Source of the DNA: Deltaproteobacteria bacterium
GTDB lineage: Bacteria; Myxococcota_A; Polyangia; Haliangiales; JADYYK01
Length of the DNA stretch: 64,000 bases
Reading direction: 5' to 3'
NCBI GenBank assembly: GCA_020853705.1
Contig: JADYYK010000206.1
Location: 26,168-90,167, forward strand
Made by a program: the position numbers and the translations under genes. Positions 56,545 to 64,000 of this stretch are shown piece by piece; within the stretch, counting starts at the first letter, position 1; the number at the start of each line of letters is the position of its first letter. Under the pieces are notes generated by a model. It had not been told where the DNA came from, searched no databases, and was given only the letters and a program-made list of their open reading frames with translations.

Positions 56545-59157
56545 TTACTCGCCAGGCTGGTAGTCCACGCCCAGCTCCGATCCGTACAGGTCCACCGCCT
56601 TGTCCCCGCGGTGGAGTACCGCCTCCCGCACGTCTTCGCGTTTCATGTCCAGCACGCGCATCACGTTGTCGACCTTCGACATCGCCTCGATGCGGTGGAA
56701 GGCGTTGCCGTACTCCTTCGCGAAGGCGGCGAGCGCCTTGAGCTTCATTGATGCGTCCTCGAGGTGGTGGCCGTGGGGGTCGAGGATGGAGGCGACGATC
56801 TTGCCTCCGACCTCGTTGAAGAGAACGAGGTCGGGGTGCATCGAGCGCCAGTTGCCGGTGGTCTCGTCGCGGTACGCGACACCCAGCGAGTCGACGGCGC
56901 TGCGTGAGGGGTTGCGGTACCAGCCGCGGACGTCGGGGCGTTCGAGCTCGGCGAGGACGACCTCTCGCTCCCAGTTGTTGAGCGACGTGAGGGGGAAGTT
57001 GCCGGCCTCGTCGGACATGAGATGGAGCGGCACAACGGGCGCGGCGATCACGTTGTCGCCGTCCTGATCGGCGAAGTCTTCGATGCGGGTGCGCGGCGGC
57101 CGCAGCTCGCCCCGCTGCGGGTCGGTGGCCATGGCGCGGATGTTCTCGTACTCCTGCTGGCGCTCGTCGGGGAGGCTCTTCAGCGTGACGCGGTGTTTGC
57201 CGAAGAGGCGCTCGGTGATCTCGAGGGCCTCGACGTCGACCTTGTCGCGGACCTCCTTGACGGTGGCGAGGGCGGCGGTGCGCACGTACGCCTCGCGCAG
57301 CCCGTCGTCGTCCGCGTCCTCGGCGTCTGGGCCGGCGACGTGGTTGACGTAGGAGTCGACGATGTCGGCCCCGAACGCCTTCTTGGCGACGAGGAGGCCG
57401 GTGCGGATGGCGCGATCGTCTGCGCGCTCGACGAACTCGGCGTAGGTGAGCCCCTTCTTGCCGAAGCGACCCTCGATCTGTTTCACGTGGACGTCCCACA
57501 CTTCCTTGACGGCGTCGTCGAGCTTGCCCTGGTAGCGCGTGGCGTACGCGTCGAGGATGAGGTGCAGCTCCTTCTCGACGGCGGCGAGCGCGCCGGGCGC
57601 CACGTCGTCCGCCGAGAGAGCCTGCGCCAGCGTGACGAGCCGCTTCACGGGTCGGGCGCCGCGCTGCGGGATCGTCTGCGTCGGAAGCGTGGACCAGAGC
57701 TGGAGCACCTCCTCGGGCACGTTCGGGTTGGGGAGAAGCTCGCGCCCGTCGAGGACGACCTTCTTCTCGCCGCCGGGCATCTCGTCGAGCTCACCGGTGA
57801 GGAAGCGGACGACCTTCACGGCTGTGGTCCGGTCGAAGAAGGGGAGGATGCAGTCGACCGCGTTGAGGCGCTCGTCGCCGGGGATGCGTCGGGCGAGTGG
57901 GTTGCGCACCATGCGGCCGAGGAGCTGCGTGATGTGGGTGTTGTCCGTCGCGCGCCGGAAGGAGACGAGTACCTCGGCGCGCGGGCAGTCCCAGCCGGTC
58001 GAGATGGCGTCCTTCGCGACGAGGACGCGCACGTGGCTCGCGTCCTGTACCCGCTGGGGCTCGATCCAGTCTACCTTCCACGCGCCGAACTCCTGCGCGG
58101 AGTGGTCGCCGAGGACGTGCCGAACTGACACCGACTTCAGCTCCGGGTACTCGGCAACGATGGTGTCGAGCGCGACGCCGATCTCATCCGGGTTGGGCGT
58201 GTTCGGGGTCTGGAGGATGAGGAGCGGCTGGACGTTCTCCTTCAGCCCCTGCGACGCGGCGTACTTCGCCCACCGCTCTGTCGAGTCCTTCAGCTTGCGG
58301 GCGGCACGCCTCACGAGGACGGAGTCGAAGTTGCCGGCCTCGTCCGGGATGTCGAGCACGAGCGTGTCCTTCACGAGACCGGACTCCTGCACACGTACCG
58401 GGTCGACCCGCACGTCCGGGAGCGCCCGCCGCTTGCCGGTCGCCTCCGCATGCTGCATGGCGTCCTGGAAGTGCTTCGGTGTCGCCGAGATGCCCCACAC
58501 GATCGGGATGGGGGGCCGCGCGGTCGTGCCGTTGACGAGCTTGCGCACGATGGTCGGCTTCTCTGCCGTCGCCTTGGCGCTGAAGCCGCGATGCGCCTCG
58601 TCGAGCACGAGGTAGAGAGTGAGGTCGGGTGCTTCGATCGTGTTGGCGAGCGTCTGCCACAGGGTCCAACCCTGCATGTCCGGTGCGGTGGGGTGGAGCG
58701 CGTCGGAGAGCAGCATCTGAGGGTCGTCGGCTACGGGCTCGACGTGACCTCGCGTGAGCAGCGACTTGGCACCGAGCTTCTGCGTGTTGAGGAAGTACAC
58801 CTTGCCCGGCTCGAGCCGGGGCGTGGAGAACGGCGGCTCGATCGGCTTGAGGTTCGAGTACGTGAACTTCTCGGACGCATGGAGCAACCGGGTGAACGTC
58901 TGCAGGTTCAGGCTCGGGTCGTCCGAGAACCAGAGCACGACGGCGCCGGGGTCGGGCTCGAAGTCGAACGTGTCGTTGCCCCAGAAGAGAGCCTCGATGG
59001 CAGCGGCGGCCATGACGGTCTTGCCCGCGCCGGTCGTGGCGGCGAGCGAGAACGACGACAGCTCACCCTTGCTCTTGAACGCGTCGCGCGCTCGTTTCAG
59101 GTTGGCGAGGACGTCCTCGACGGCGTCGGATTGGTAGTCCTTGAGCGTGAGCTTCAC
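56545..59157 (-). CDS. res: type III-like restriction endonuclease subunit (Res), DEAD-type helicase
   Basis: 870 residues. SF2 motifs in order: ATTGAGKT (Walker A, about residue 45), LVLDEAHRG (DEAH box), WGISATP (motif III), TGWDCPRAEVLVSFR and QLLGRMVR (motif VI). The C-terminal part carries the type III endonuclease block MHPDLVLFNE...GGKIVASILDPHGHHLEDA. It cleaves DNA by ATP-driven tracking with the Mod subunit. The true start is GTG 59157, which overlaps the Mod stop as GTGA; sequence upstream in frame is a shadow of mod. Composition is less G+C-rich than in the flanking chromosome, as usual for mobile defence genes. Confidence 0.9.
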   Translation of the reverse strand: MKLTLKDYQSDAVEDVLANLKRARDAFKSKGELSSFSLAATTGAGKTVMAAAAIEALFWGNDTFDFEPDPGAVVLWFSDDPSLNLQTFTRLLHASEKFTYSNLKPIEPPFSTPRLEPGKVYFLNTQKLGAKSLLTRGHVEPVADDPQMLLSDALHPTAPDMQGWTLWQTLANTIEAPDLTLYLVLDEAHRGFSAKATAEKPTIVRKLVNGTTARPPIPIVWGISATPKHFQDAMQHAEATGKRRALPDVRVDPVRVQESGLVKDTLVLDIPDEAGNFDSVLVRRAARKLKDSTERWAKYAASQGLKENVQPLLILQTPNTPNPDEIGVALDTIVAEYPELKSVSVRHVLGDHSAQEFGAWKVDWIEPQRVQDASHVRVLVAKDAISTGWDCPRAEVLVSFRRATDNTHITQLLGRMVRNPLARRIPGDERLNAVDCILPFFDRTTAVKVVRFLTGELDEMPGGEKKVVLDGRELLPNPNVPEEVLQLWSTLPTQTIPQRGARPVKRLVTLAQALSADDVAPGALAAVEKELHLILDAYATRYQGKLDDAVKEVWDVHVKQIEGRFGKKGLTYAEFVERADDRAIRTGLLVAKKAFGADIVDSYVNHVAGPDAEDADDDGLREAYVRTAALATVKEVRDKVDVEALEITERLFGKHRVTLKSLPDERQQEYENIRAMATDPQRGELRPPRTRIEDFADQDGDNVIAAPVVPLHLMSDEAGNFPLTSLNNWEREVVLAELERPDVRGWYRNPSRSAVDSLGVAYRDETTGNWRSMHPDLVLFNEVGGKIVASILDPHGHHLEDASMKLKALAAFAKEYGNAFHRIEAMSKVDNVMRVLDMKREDVREAVLHRGDKAVDLYGSELGVDYQPGE

Positions 59158-61307
59158 ATCGCACCTCGCCCCGACTCGATCTCGAAGTTGCGAAGGTACG
59201 ACTCGTAGAGGCGCACGGGCTCGATGTGGTCGGGCAGCTCCTGCGCGAGCGACTGGAACAGTCGGTCCTCGTCGGTGACGATGTAGACGACGTGTACGTC
59301 CTCGTGGATTCCAATCTCGGAGAAGAAGTCGGATGCCTTGTCGAGGTCGGCGAGGACGCCGTACGTGTCGGCGACGTCCCACCCGCCCGAGATGTCGTCG
59401 ATACGCCGGCCCCGCGAGCCGGCGCGCATCCAGAGGAGCGGGGCGATCTTGGGGAATTCGCGGTGGGAGGCGACGCGGAGCGGCGCCTCGTAGGTGAGGG
59501 TGAAGAACTCGGCGTTCTCCTCGAAGCCGTCGGCCATGGGGAACTCGTCAGTGAACTTGTAGTCGCCCTTGATGGGCTCGCCGTCCGGCGTCTTGCCGGT
59601 GATGGCGGCGCGGATGCGGGGCTTGGTGATGAAGTCGCAGATGCCGAGTTTTTCCCACTCGGGGTCGCCGGGCCGCAGGCCCTTGTCGCGGAGGGCTATC
59701 TGTTCGTCGGCGCCGACCTCGTTGTTGGTCACGACGATGGCTCGGCGTCGTCCACCGTCCTGCTTGTTGAGGCGCATCACCGCGTGCGCTGTCGTTCCTG
59801 ACCCAGCGAGAAAGTCGACGATCAACGCCTCGGGCTTGTTTCCAACGAAGAAGCGAAGTGAGTCTTCAACGGCATAGAGGCTCTTCGGGAACGGGAATCG
59901 TCGGCCCGGAATAGTCGAACGCAAGAGACCCGTGCCACCCGGACCACCGGCCTCGTGCGACGGGATCCTCCATTGAGTGCCAGGTATGAAGACGGGCGTA
60001 TATCCTGATGAGTCGACGACGATCGAGCCGTCAGGACGACGGTCAGTAATAGGAAACAGTCCGCTCTTGACTTTCTCCTGTTCACCTTTTGCGATGTATT
60101 GAATCGCGGTGCGCTCGCCACGCCAGACTCCGATTTTCGCGAAACCACGCGCAATTAGATCGCTAAGAGCCGCTGGGCCTAGCTGCCAGTTCCCTTCCGT
60201 GTCGTCTGAGCGAACCGGCCAGACTGCAACGCACCCGTCTGGCGGCTCGACTGAGCCACGATTGGCGCCCACGTACTCCGACCCAACTGAGTGGAACGCT
60301 CCGCCAGCCGGCGTCTGTCGCAGAAACACGGGATAGAACAGCTTGGGCCGATCGATCCGCCGAGCATTTGTGCCAGATCGGAGCAACTCGGCCCACCGTA
60401 GCTTCTCTGCTCGCGTGTCTCGGACAACTTTCCACTCCAGGCTGAGTGGGACTGCGCTCGGGGAGGCGCTTCCGAACATCGTGAAGAATAGGTACTCGTC
60501 GGTTCTGGCGAACGCGTGGGGTCGCATCGCGCCCTTGGGGTTGATAACGGACGAGATCATCTGGACATTGGCATCAGGAAACGTTTGTTCCAGCAGTAGC
60601 CCGAGCCGCAAAAACTCCTTCTCATCGATCGCCACAATCAGCACCGAGTCGTCCGGATTCAGCAGCTGCTTGGCCAGAAGGAGCCGACGCTCGATGAACG
60701 CCAGCCACTTCGAGTGGCGGTACAGGTCGTCGCCCTCGACGTAGTCGTTGTTGTACTTCCAGTCCTTCGCGCCCGTGTTGTACGGCGGGTCGATGTAGAT
60801 GCAGTCGACCTTGCTTCGGTGCGTGAACAGCAGCGTCTCGAGCGCGTGCAGGTTTTCGGCGTTGATCACGGTGTGGAACGGCTTGTCGCCGCCGCGCTCC
60901 ACCTTCCCCGTCGACACGAGTCCGGGGTAGATCGGGTCGCGCGTCTGGGCGACCACGACGAGATCGTCGAGAGGCGCAGTGCGCTCCTCGCGTGCGGCGC
61001 CTTCGGACGACGCCGACGGGTCGGGCAGTTCGAGCTTCGCGGCGCGCGCGGAGCGGTCCATCCCGACGACGCGCCACAGGCGCTCGTCCGGCTTCTTCGT
61101 CGCCTTGCCGCGTGGCGGCAGTACGCGCACCTTGTCGCCTTTGCGCACCTTGCGCCCGGGGAGCTCGACCACCTCCGGGAGGTGGCGCTCGAAGTTGAGC
61201 CCGAAGGCGCGGCGGTCGGCGAGCGCGCTCACCTCGCGCTCGAGATCGCTGGCGAGCGCGGGCTCCCTGGTTCGCAGCTCCCGCAAGAGGTCGTTCAGCC
61301 GAGACAC
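59154..61307 (-). CDS. mod: type III-like DNA adenine methyltransferase (Mod)
   Basis: 717 residues. An N-terminal domain with RRAFGLNFERHLPEVVELPGR and GDKVRVLPPRGK precedes the catalytic DPPYNTG (173-179), so the motif order is beta-class with the SAM site FLAGSGTT near residue 495. The roughly 280 residues between (bases about 59.9-60.6 kb) form the target-recognition region and are visibly A+T-richer than the rest (I counted 52-53% G+C in 60001-60120). GTG 61307 is used; no ribosome site is clear. It is translationally coupled to res, and divergent from the helicase at 61364. The recognition sequence cannot be read from sequence. Confidence 0.9.
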   Translation of the reverse strand: MSRLNDLLRELRTREPALASDLEREVSALADRRAFGLNFERHLPEVVELPGRKVRKGDKVRVLPPRGKATKKPDERLWRVVGMDRSARAAKLELPDPSASSEGAAREERTAPLDDLVVVAQTRDPIYPGLVSTGKVERGGDKPFHTVINAENLHALETLLFTHRSKVDCIYIDPPYNTGAKDWKYNNDYVEGDDLYRHSKWLAFIERRLLLAKQLLNPDDSVLIVAIDEKEFLRLGLLLEQTFPDANVQMISSVINPKGAMRPHAFARTDEYLFFTMFGSASPSAVPLSLEWKVVRDTRAEKLRWAELLRSGTNARRIDRPKLFYPVFLRQTPAGGAFHSVGSEYVGANRGSVEPPDGCVAVWPVRSDDTEGNWQLGPAALSDLIARGFAKIGVWRGERTAIQYIAKGEQEKVKSGLFPITDRRPDGSIVVDSSGYTPVFIPGTQWRIPSHEAGGPGGTGLLRSTIPGRRFPFPKSLYAVEDSLRFFVGNKPEALIVDFLAGSGTTAHAVMRLNKQDGGRRRAIVVTNNEVGADEQIALRDKGLRPGDPEWEKLGICDFITKPRIRAAITGKTPDGEPIKGDYKFTDEFPMADGFEENAEFFTLTYEAPLRVASHREFPKIAPLLWMRAGSRGRRIDDISGGWDVADTYGVLADLDKASDFFSEIGIHEDVHVVYIVTDEDRLFQSLAQELPDHIEPVRLYESYLRNFEIESGRGAM

Positions 61308-61351
61308 AGGGCAGGTTGTACGTGAGTTCGCCTGCGCTTGGGAAGTGGTAG

Positions 61352-61357
61352 TACCGT
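61352..61357 (+). promoter_or_regulatory. -10-like TACCGT, 6 nt before ATG 61364
   Basis: Lies in the 56-bp gap shared with the divergent mod gene. Confidence 0.4.
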
Positions 61358-61363
61358 CGAGGT

Positions 61364-63901
61364 ATGACCACGTACACTCGGGCGCAGGAGGAGGCCGTCG
61401 CCTGCCTCGACCAGCCGCTCCAGATCGTCGCGTGCGCCGGCTCGGGCAAGACGCAGGTCATCTCCCAGCGCATCGCCAGTATCCTGGCGCAGCCCGGCAT
61501 CAAGCCGAAGAACGTCGTCGCGTTCACGTTCACTGAGAAGGCCGCCGCCGAGCTGAAGGAGCGCGTGCTCACGATCGTTGAGAAGGAGCTCGGCACCGTT
61601 CACGGCCTCGCCGAGATGTACATCGGCACGATGCACGGCTACTGCCTCGACCTGTTGCAGCGGCTCGTGCCGGAGAAGTTCAAGTTCTCTGTGCTGAGCG
61701 ACATCACGGCGCAGCTCCTCGTCGACAAGTTCAGCAAGCAGTCGGGCCTCACCACGTGCCCCACGAGCGCGGCAAGCGGCGTTCTGCGCAGGTACATCAA
61801 CACGCGGCTCTACATGCAGGTGGTCAGTGTGCTGCGCGAGGACAAGGTCGACTTCGACCTCGTGCCGCCGGGCGTCCTCGAGTCGTTCGAGAAGTACGGC
61901 GAGCTCCTCCGGGCGAAGGCGCACTTCGACTACACACAGATCATCCGCAGCGCGGTCGACTACCTCGAGGGCGACCCGATGGAGGACCAGGACTTCGTGC
62001 GCGTGCAGGACCACGTGCGCGATGACATCCGCTACGTCGTCGTCGACGAATACCAGGACGTGAACGCCTTGCAGGAGCGGCTCGTGCGCGGGCTCGTCCG
62101 GTTCGGCGCCAACCTGTGCGTCGTGGGCGACGACGACCAGACCATCTACCAGTGGCGCGGCAGCCAGGTATCGAACATCGTCAGCTTCGCCACGCGTCGC
62201 CCCGGCGTGAAGCAGGTCACGCTCGACGACAACTTCCGCTCGAGCAAGGGCGTCGTTGAGCTGGGCCGGTCCGTCGCAGAGCGCATCCCCGCAGGCCAGC
62301 GCCTGCCTAAGAAGATGGTCGCCGCCGGCCATCAGGAGTGGAAGCGAGGGGACCTCCTTGCCCTGACGTTCGACGACCCTGAGGCGGAGGCCCGGTGGAT
62401 CGCGGACCGCATCGAGCACCTCCGGGGTGTCCCGTTCCACAGCCGGCCCGACGCGCCGGCCCGAGGGTTGTCCTGGTCGGACTGCGCCGTCCTGTTCCGG
62501 TCCGTCGCGAAGGACTCGGCGCCGCTCGTCGCAGAGCTGCGACGCCGCAACATCCCCTTCCTCGTGAAGGGGCTTAACCAGCTCTTCGAGAGCCCCGAGA
62601 TCAAGGCCGTCGTCGGCATCTTCCGGTTCATGGTGGCGGAGATCACGGCGGAGAACCTGAAGACGCAGTGGGAGGACGCAGTCCTCATCCCGTCAGCCGG
62701 CGACTGGAAGAAGGCGCTCGCGGTGCTGGAGAAGGGGCGCGACTTCGAGAAGACCAAGGCGCACTCCGTCTTCAACATTCAGCGCGTCTACCTCGACTTT
62801 CTCGAGGCGCTCGGGCTGCGCGAGGACACCGTGCCTGGTGAGGCGAGCCGCGCCGAACTCGTCTTCTACCAGCTAGGAAAGTTCAGCCAGGTCATCTCGG
62901 ATTACGAGCAGATCCACTTCGTCACCCAGCCCAAGGCGAAGTACGAAGGATTCGCCAAGTGGCTCGAGCACCAAGCGCCTGGGCAGTATGCCGACGCGGA
63001 CACCGATGTTGGCTACGCCTCCCCCGACGCCGTCATGATCGCGACCGTGCACCAGTCCAAGGGGTTGCAATGGCCTGCCGTGTTCCTACCGGCACTCCGC
63101 AGGAACCGCTTCCCGTCGCGCGTCATGGGCGGGGTCCAACTCCAGCACGTCATTCCGGACGAAGCGCTCGACGACCCGGCCCGGTACCGGGGCACGGTCG
63201 AGGACGAGACGCGCCTCCTGTACGTCGCCGTCACGCGCGCCCAGAAGTACCTCTACGCGAGCTTTGCTCCGATAGCCGACAACCAGCAGCAGAGGAATCG
63301 CTCCGAATTCTTCGAGCACATCGCGGAGCAGCAGTGGGTGTCGACCACGCCAGCCCCCATCCCGGGCGAGCGCCTCCCACCGCAGCCCCTCCAGGAGACG
63401 CCGCGGGTCACGCTCTCCTTCTCCGAGCTGAAGTACCTGTTCGAGTGCAGCTACCAGTTCAAGCTCCGCTTTCTCTACGGGTTCAACGCGCCCATCCACG
63501 AGGCGCTCGGCTACGGCAAGGCCCTGCACGACGCCCTCGCCGAGGTCCACAAGCGCGCCCTCGACGGCGACTTCGTCACCAAGGACCTCGCCCCTGCGCT
63601 CATCGACCGACACCTCAACGCGCCCTTCGCGTACGACGCCCTCCGCGAGAAGCTGCGCGCGGCCGGTATCAAGGCCATCGAGCGCTACTTCGACACCCAC
63701 GGCAAACAGATCGCCAACACCGAGTTCTCCGAGAAACAGATCCAGGTCCACGTCGCCCCCGGCATCACGGTAGACGGCCGCATCGATCTCGTCCGACGCC
63801 TCGACACCGGAGAGGTCGCCATCGTCGACTTCAAGTCCAGCGAGCGCGCGCAGGCCGAGGACGTCACCCGCGACTGTTGCGGCGCGAGTTTGACGGTGTA
63901 G
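61364..63901 (+). CDS. UvrD/Rep-like helicase with PD-(D/E)XK nuclease start, C-terminus lost
   Basis: 845 residues as read. SF1A motifs: GSGKT at 26-30, VAFTFTEKAA, VVVDEYQDVN (motif II), GDDDQTIYQWRG (III), VHQSKGLQWPAVF (V) and LLYVAVTRAQKYLYA (VI). A C-terminal Cas4/PD-(D/E)XK module begins (SFSELKYLFECSYQFKLRFLYG; GRIDLV; EVAIVDFKSSERAQAEDVTRD). The frame then runs into unrelated CCGASLTV and stops at 63899. Related proteins continue after TRD with a QLHVYA-type QxxxY motif that completes the nuclease; it is absent. The likely cause is an insertion at about 63875. ATG 61364 has TACCGT 6 nt upstream. It probably belonged to the R-M defence locus. Confidence 0.85.
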   Translation: MTTYTRAQEEAVACLDQPLQIVACAGSGKTQVISQRIASILAQPGIKPKNVVAFTFTEKAAAELKERVLTIVEKELGTVHGLAEMYIGTMHGYCLDLLQRLVPEKFKFSVLSDITAQLLVDKFSKQSGLTTCPTSAASGVLRRYINTRLYMQVVSVLREDKVDFDLVPPGVLESFEKYGELLRAKAHFDYTQIIRSAVDYLEGDPMEDQDFVRVQDHVRDDIRYVVVDEYQDVNALQERLVRGLVRFGANLCVVGDDDQTIYQWRGSQVSNIVSFATRRPGVKQVTLDDNFRSSKGVVELGRSVAERIPAGQRLPKKMVAAGHQEWKRGDLLALTFDDPEAEARWIADRIEHLRGVPFHSRPDAPARGLSWSDCAVLFRSVAKDSAPLVAELRRRNIPFLVKGLNQLFESPEIKAVVGIFRFMVAEITAENLKTQWEDAVLIPSAGDWKKALAVLEKGRDFEKTKAHSVFNIQRVYLDFLEALGLREDTVPGEASRAELVFYQLGKFSQVISDYEQIHFVTQPKAKYEGFAKWLEHQAPGQYADADTDVGYASPDAVMIATVHQSKGLQWPAVFLPALRRNRFPSRVMGGVQLQHVIPDEALDDPARYRGTVEDETRLLYVAVTRAQKYLYASFAPIADNQQQRNRSEFFEHIAEQQWVSTTPAPIPGERLPPQPLQETPRVTLSFSELKYLFECSYQFKLRFLYGFNAPIHEALGYGKALHDALAEVHKRALDGDFVTKDLAPALIDRHLNAPFAYDALREKLRAAGIKAIERYFDTHGKQIANTEFSEKQIQVHVAPGITVDGRIDLVRRLDTGEVAIVDFKSSERAQAEDVTRDCCGASLTV

Positions 63902-64000
63902 ATCGGCACCTTTCCGATCCGGCTCCGCGATGTTGATCTGATCGCCGTCCATCAAGCTGCTGGAAACTGGCCCAGCGTGATCGGTGATGGCACGGTCGCG
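63875..64000. other. foreign-looking sequence joining the truncated helicase
   Basis: Starts TGTTGCGGCG at the point where helicase similarity ends. A 5'-TG end and abrupt junction would suit the edge of an insertion element (inference). The 99 bp after the stop contain no gene I can identify; one frame stays open past the TAG to the window end and another is open on the minus strand. Confidence 0.4.

Noticed and set aside
56183..56563. Short plus-strand frames in the gap before the restriction locus
   Set aside because: Several overlapping frames of equal quality, Arg/Pro/Thr-rich, running across the inverted repeat; no ribosome site or conserved motif.
56545..61307. BREX or DISARM system
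   Set aside because: The methylase and DEAH-type Res fit a type III R-M pair. No BrxC/PglZ or DrmA/DrmB-like protein is present in the window.
63086..63955. Minus-strand frame antisense to the helicase end
   Set aside because: Most of it is the shadow of helicase motifs. Only the last 80 bases lie in the foreign-looking segment, too short to call a gene.

Overview
The window is about 70% G+C by eye and densely packed with genes. It carries three Ser/Thr kinases with large non-kinase tails plus one with a repetitive linker, an FHA-type sigma-54 activator, many exported lipoproteins of no known family, a PEGA/TPR protein and an eCIS-like DUF4157/AAA+ pair. This mix suggests a myxobacterium-like member of the Myxococcota (Polyangia/Haliangium side). 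That placement is inference; no rRNA, tRNA or phylogenetic marker is present.

Left part (1-25.4 kb), mostly minus strand. A translationally coupled run 3767->1 makes a small protein, a coiled-coil protein, a GT28-type glycosyltransferase and a radical SAM enzyme that runs off the left edge. Then come small membrane and lipoproteins, a LOG-family hydrolase, and a kinase/TM/WD40 receptor (6263-9667) divergent from an FHA/AAA+ sigma-54 activator, with 32 bp between them. Next are a DUF4157 protein and its AAA+ partner (11040-16125), exported proteins, an MFS transporter, and a kinase/SUMF1 gene coupled to a TPR gene.

Centre (25.5-34.7 kb). A plus-strand operon encodes an XdhD-like 2Fe-2S/Mo hydroxylase, an SsnA-like amidohydrolase, a diaminopropionate ammonia-lyase-like enzyme, an N-carbamoyl-amino-acid hydrolase (M20) and a beta-ureidopropionase-like nitrilase. 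A YgfK-like Fe-S protein faces it. The gene set matches the ygeX/ygeY/ssnA/ygfK/xdhD purine-catabolism (selenium-hydroxylase-associated) cluster, here with an unusually short YgfK and an added nitrilase. The likely job is opening purine or hydantoin-type rings, then decarbamoylation and ammonia release.

Right-centre (34.8-56.2 kb). This holds a very large TSP3/NHL lipoprotein, a PEGA protein-lipoprotein-kinase operon, a metallophosphatase lipoprotein, a C2/LecA-like lipoprotein, an esterase operon with a GspC-like PDZ protein, an alpha/beta-hydrolase lipoprotein, and a 1200-residue kinase with 16 WD40 blades overlapping a methyltransferase-like/DCC fusion.

Right end (56.2-64 kb). A defence locus follows an inverted-repeat-bearing gap: a type III-like Mod/Res pair, with a divergent UvrD-like helicase/nuclease whose C-terminus is cut off. 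A cross-cutting signal is a TANNNT hexamer exactly 6 nt before many operon-first start codons, which implies widespread leaderless transcription.
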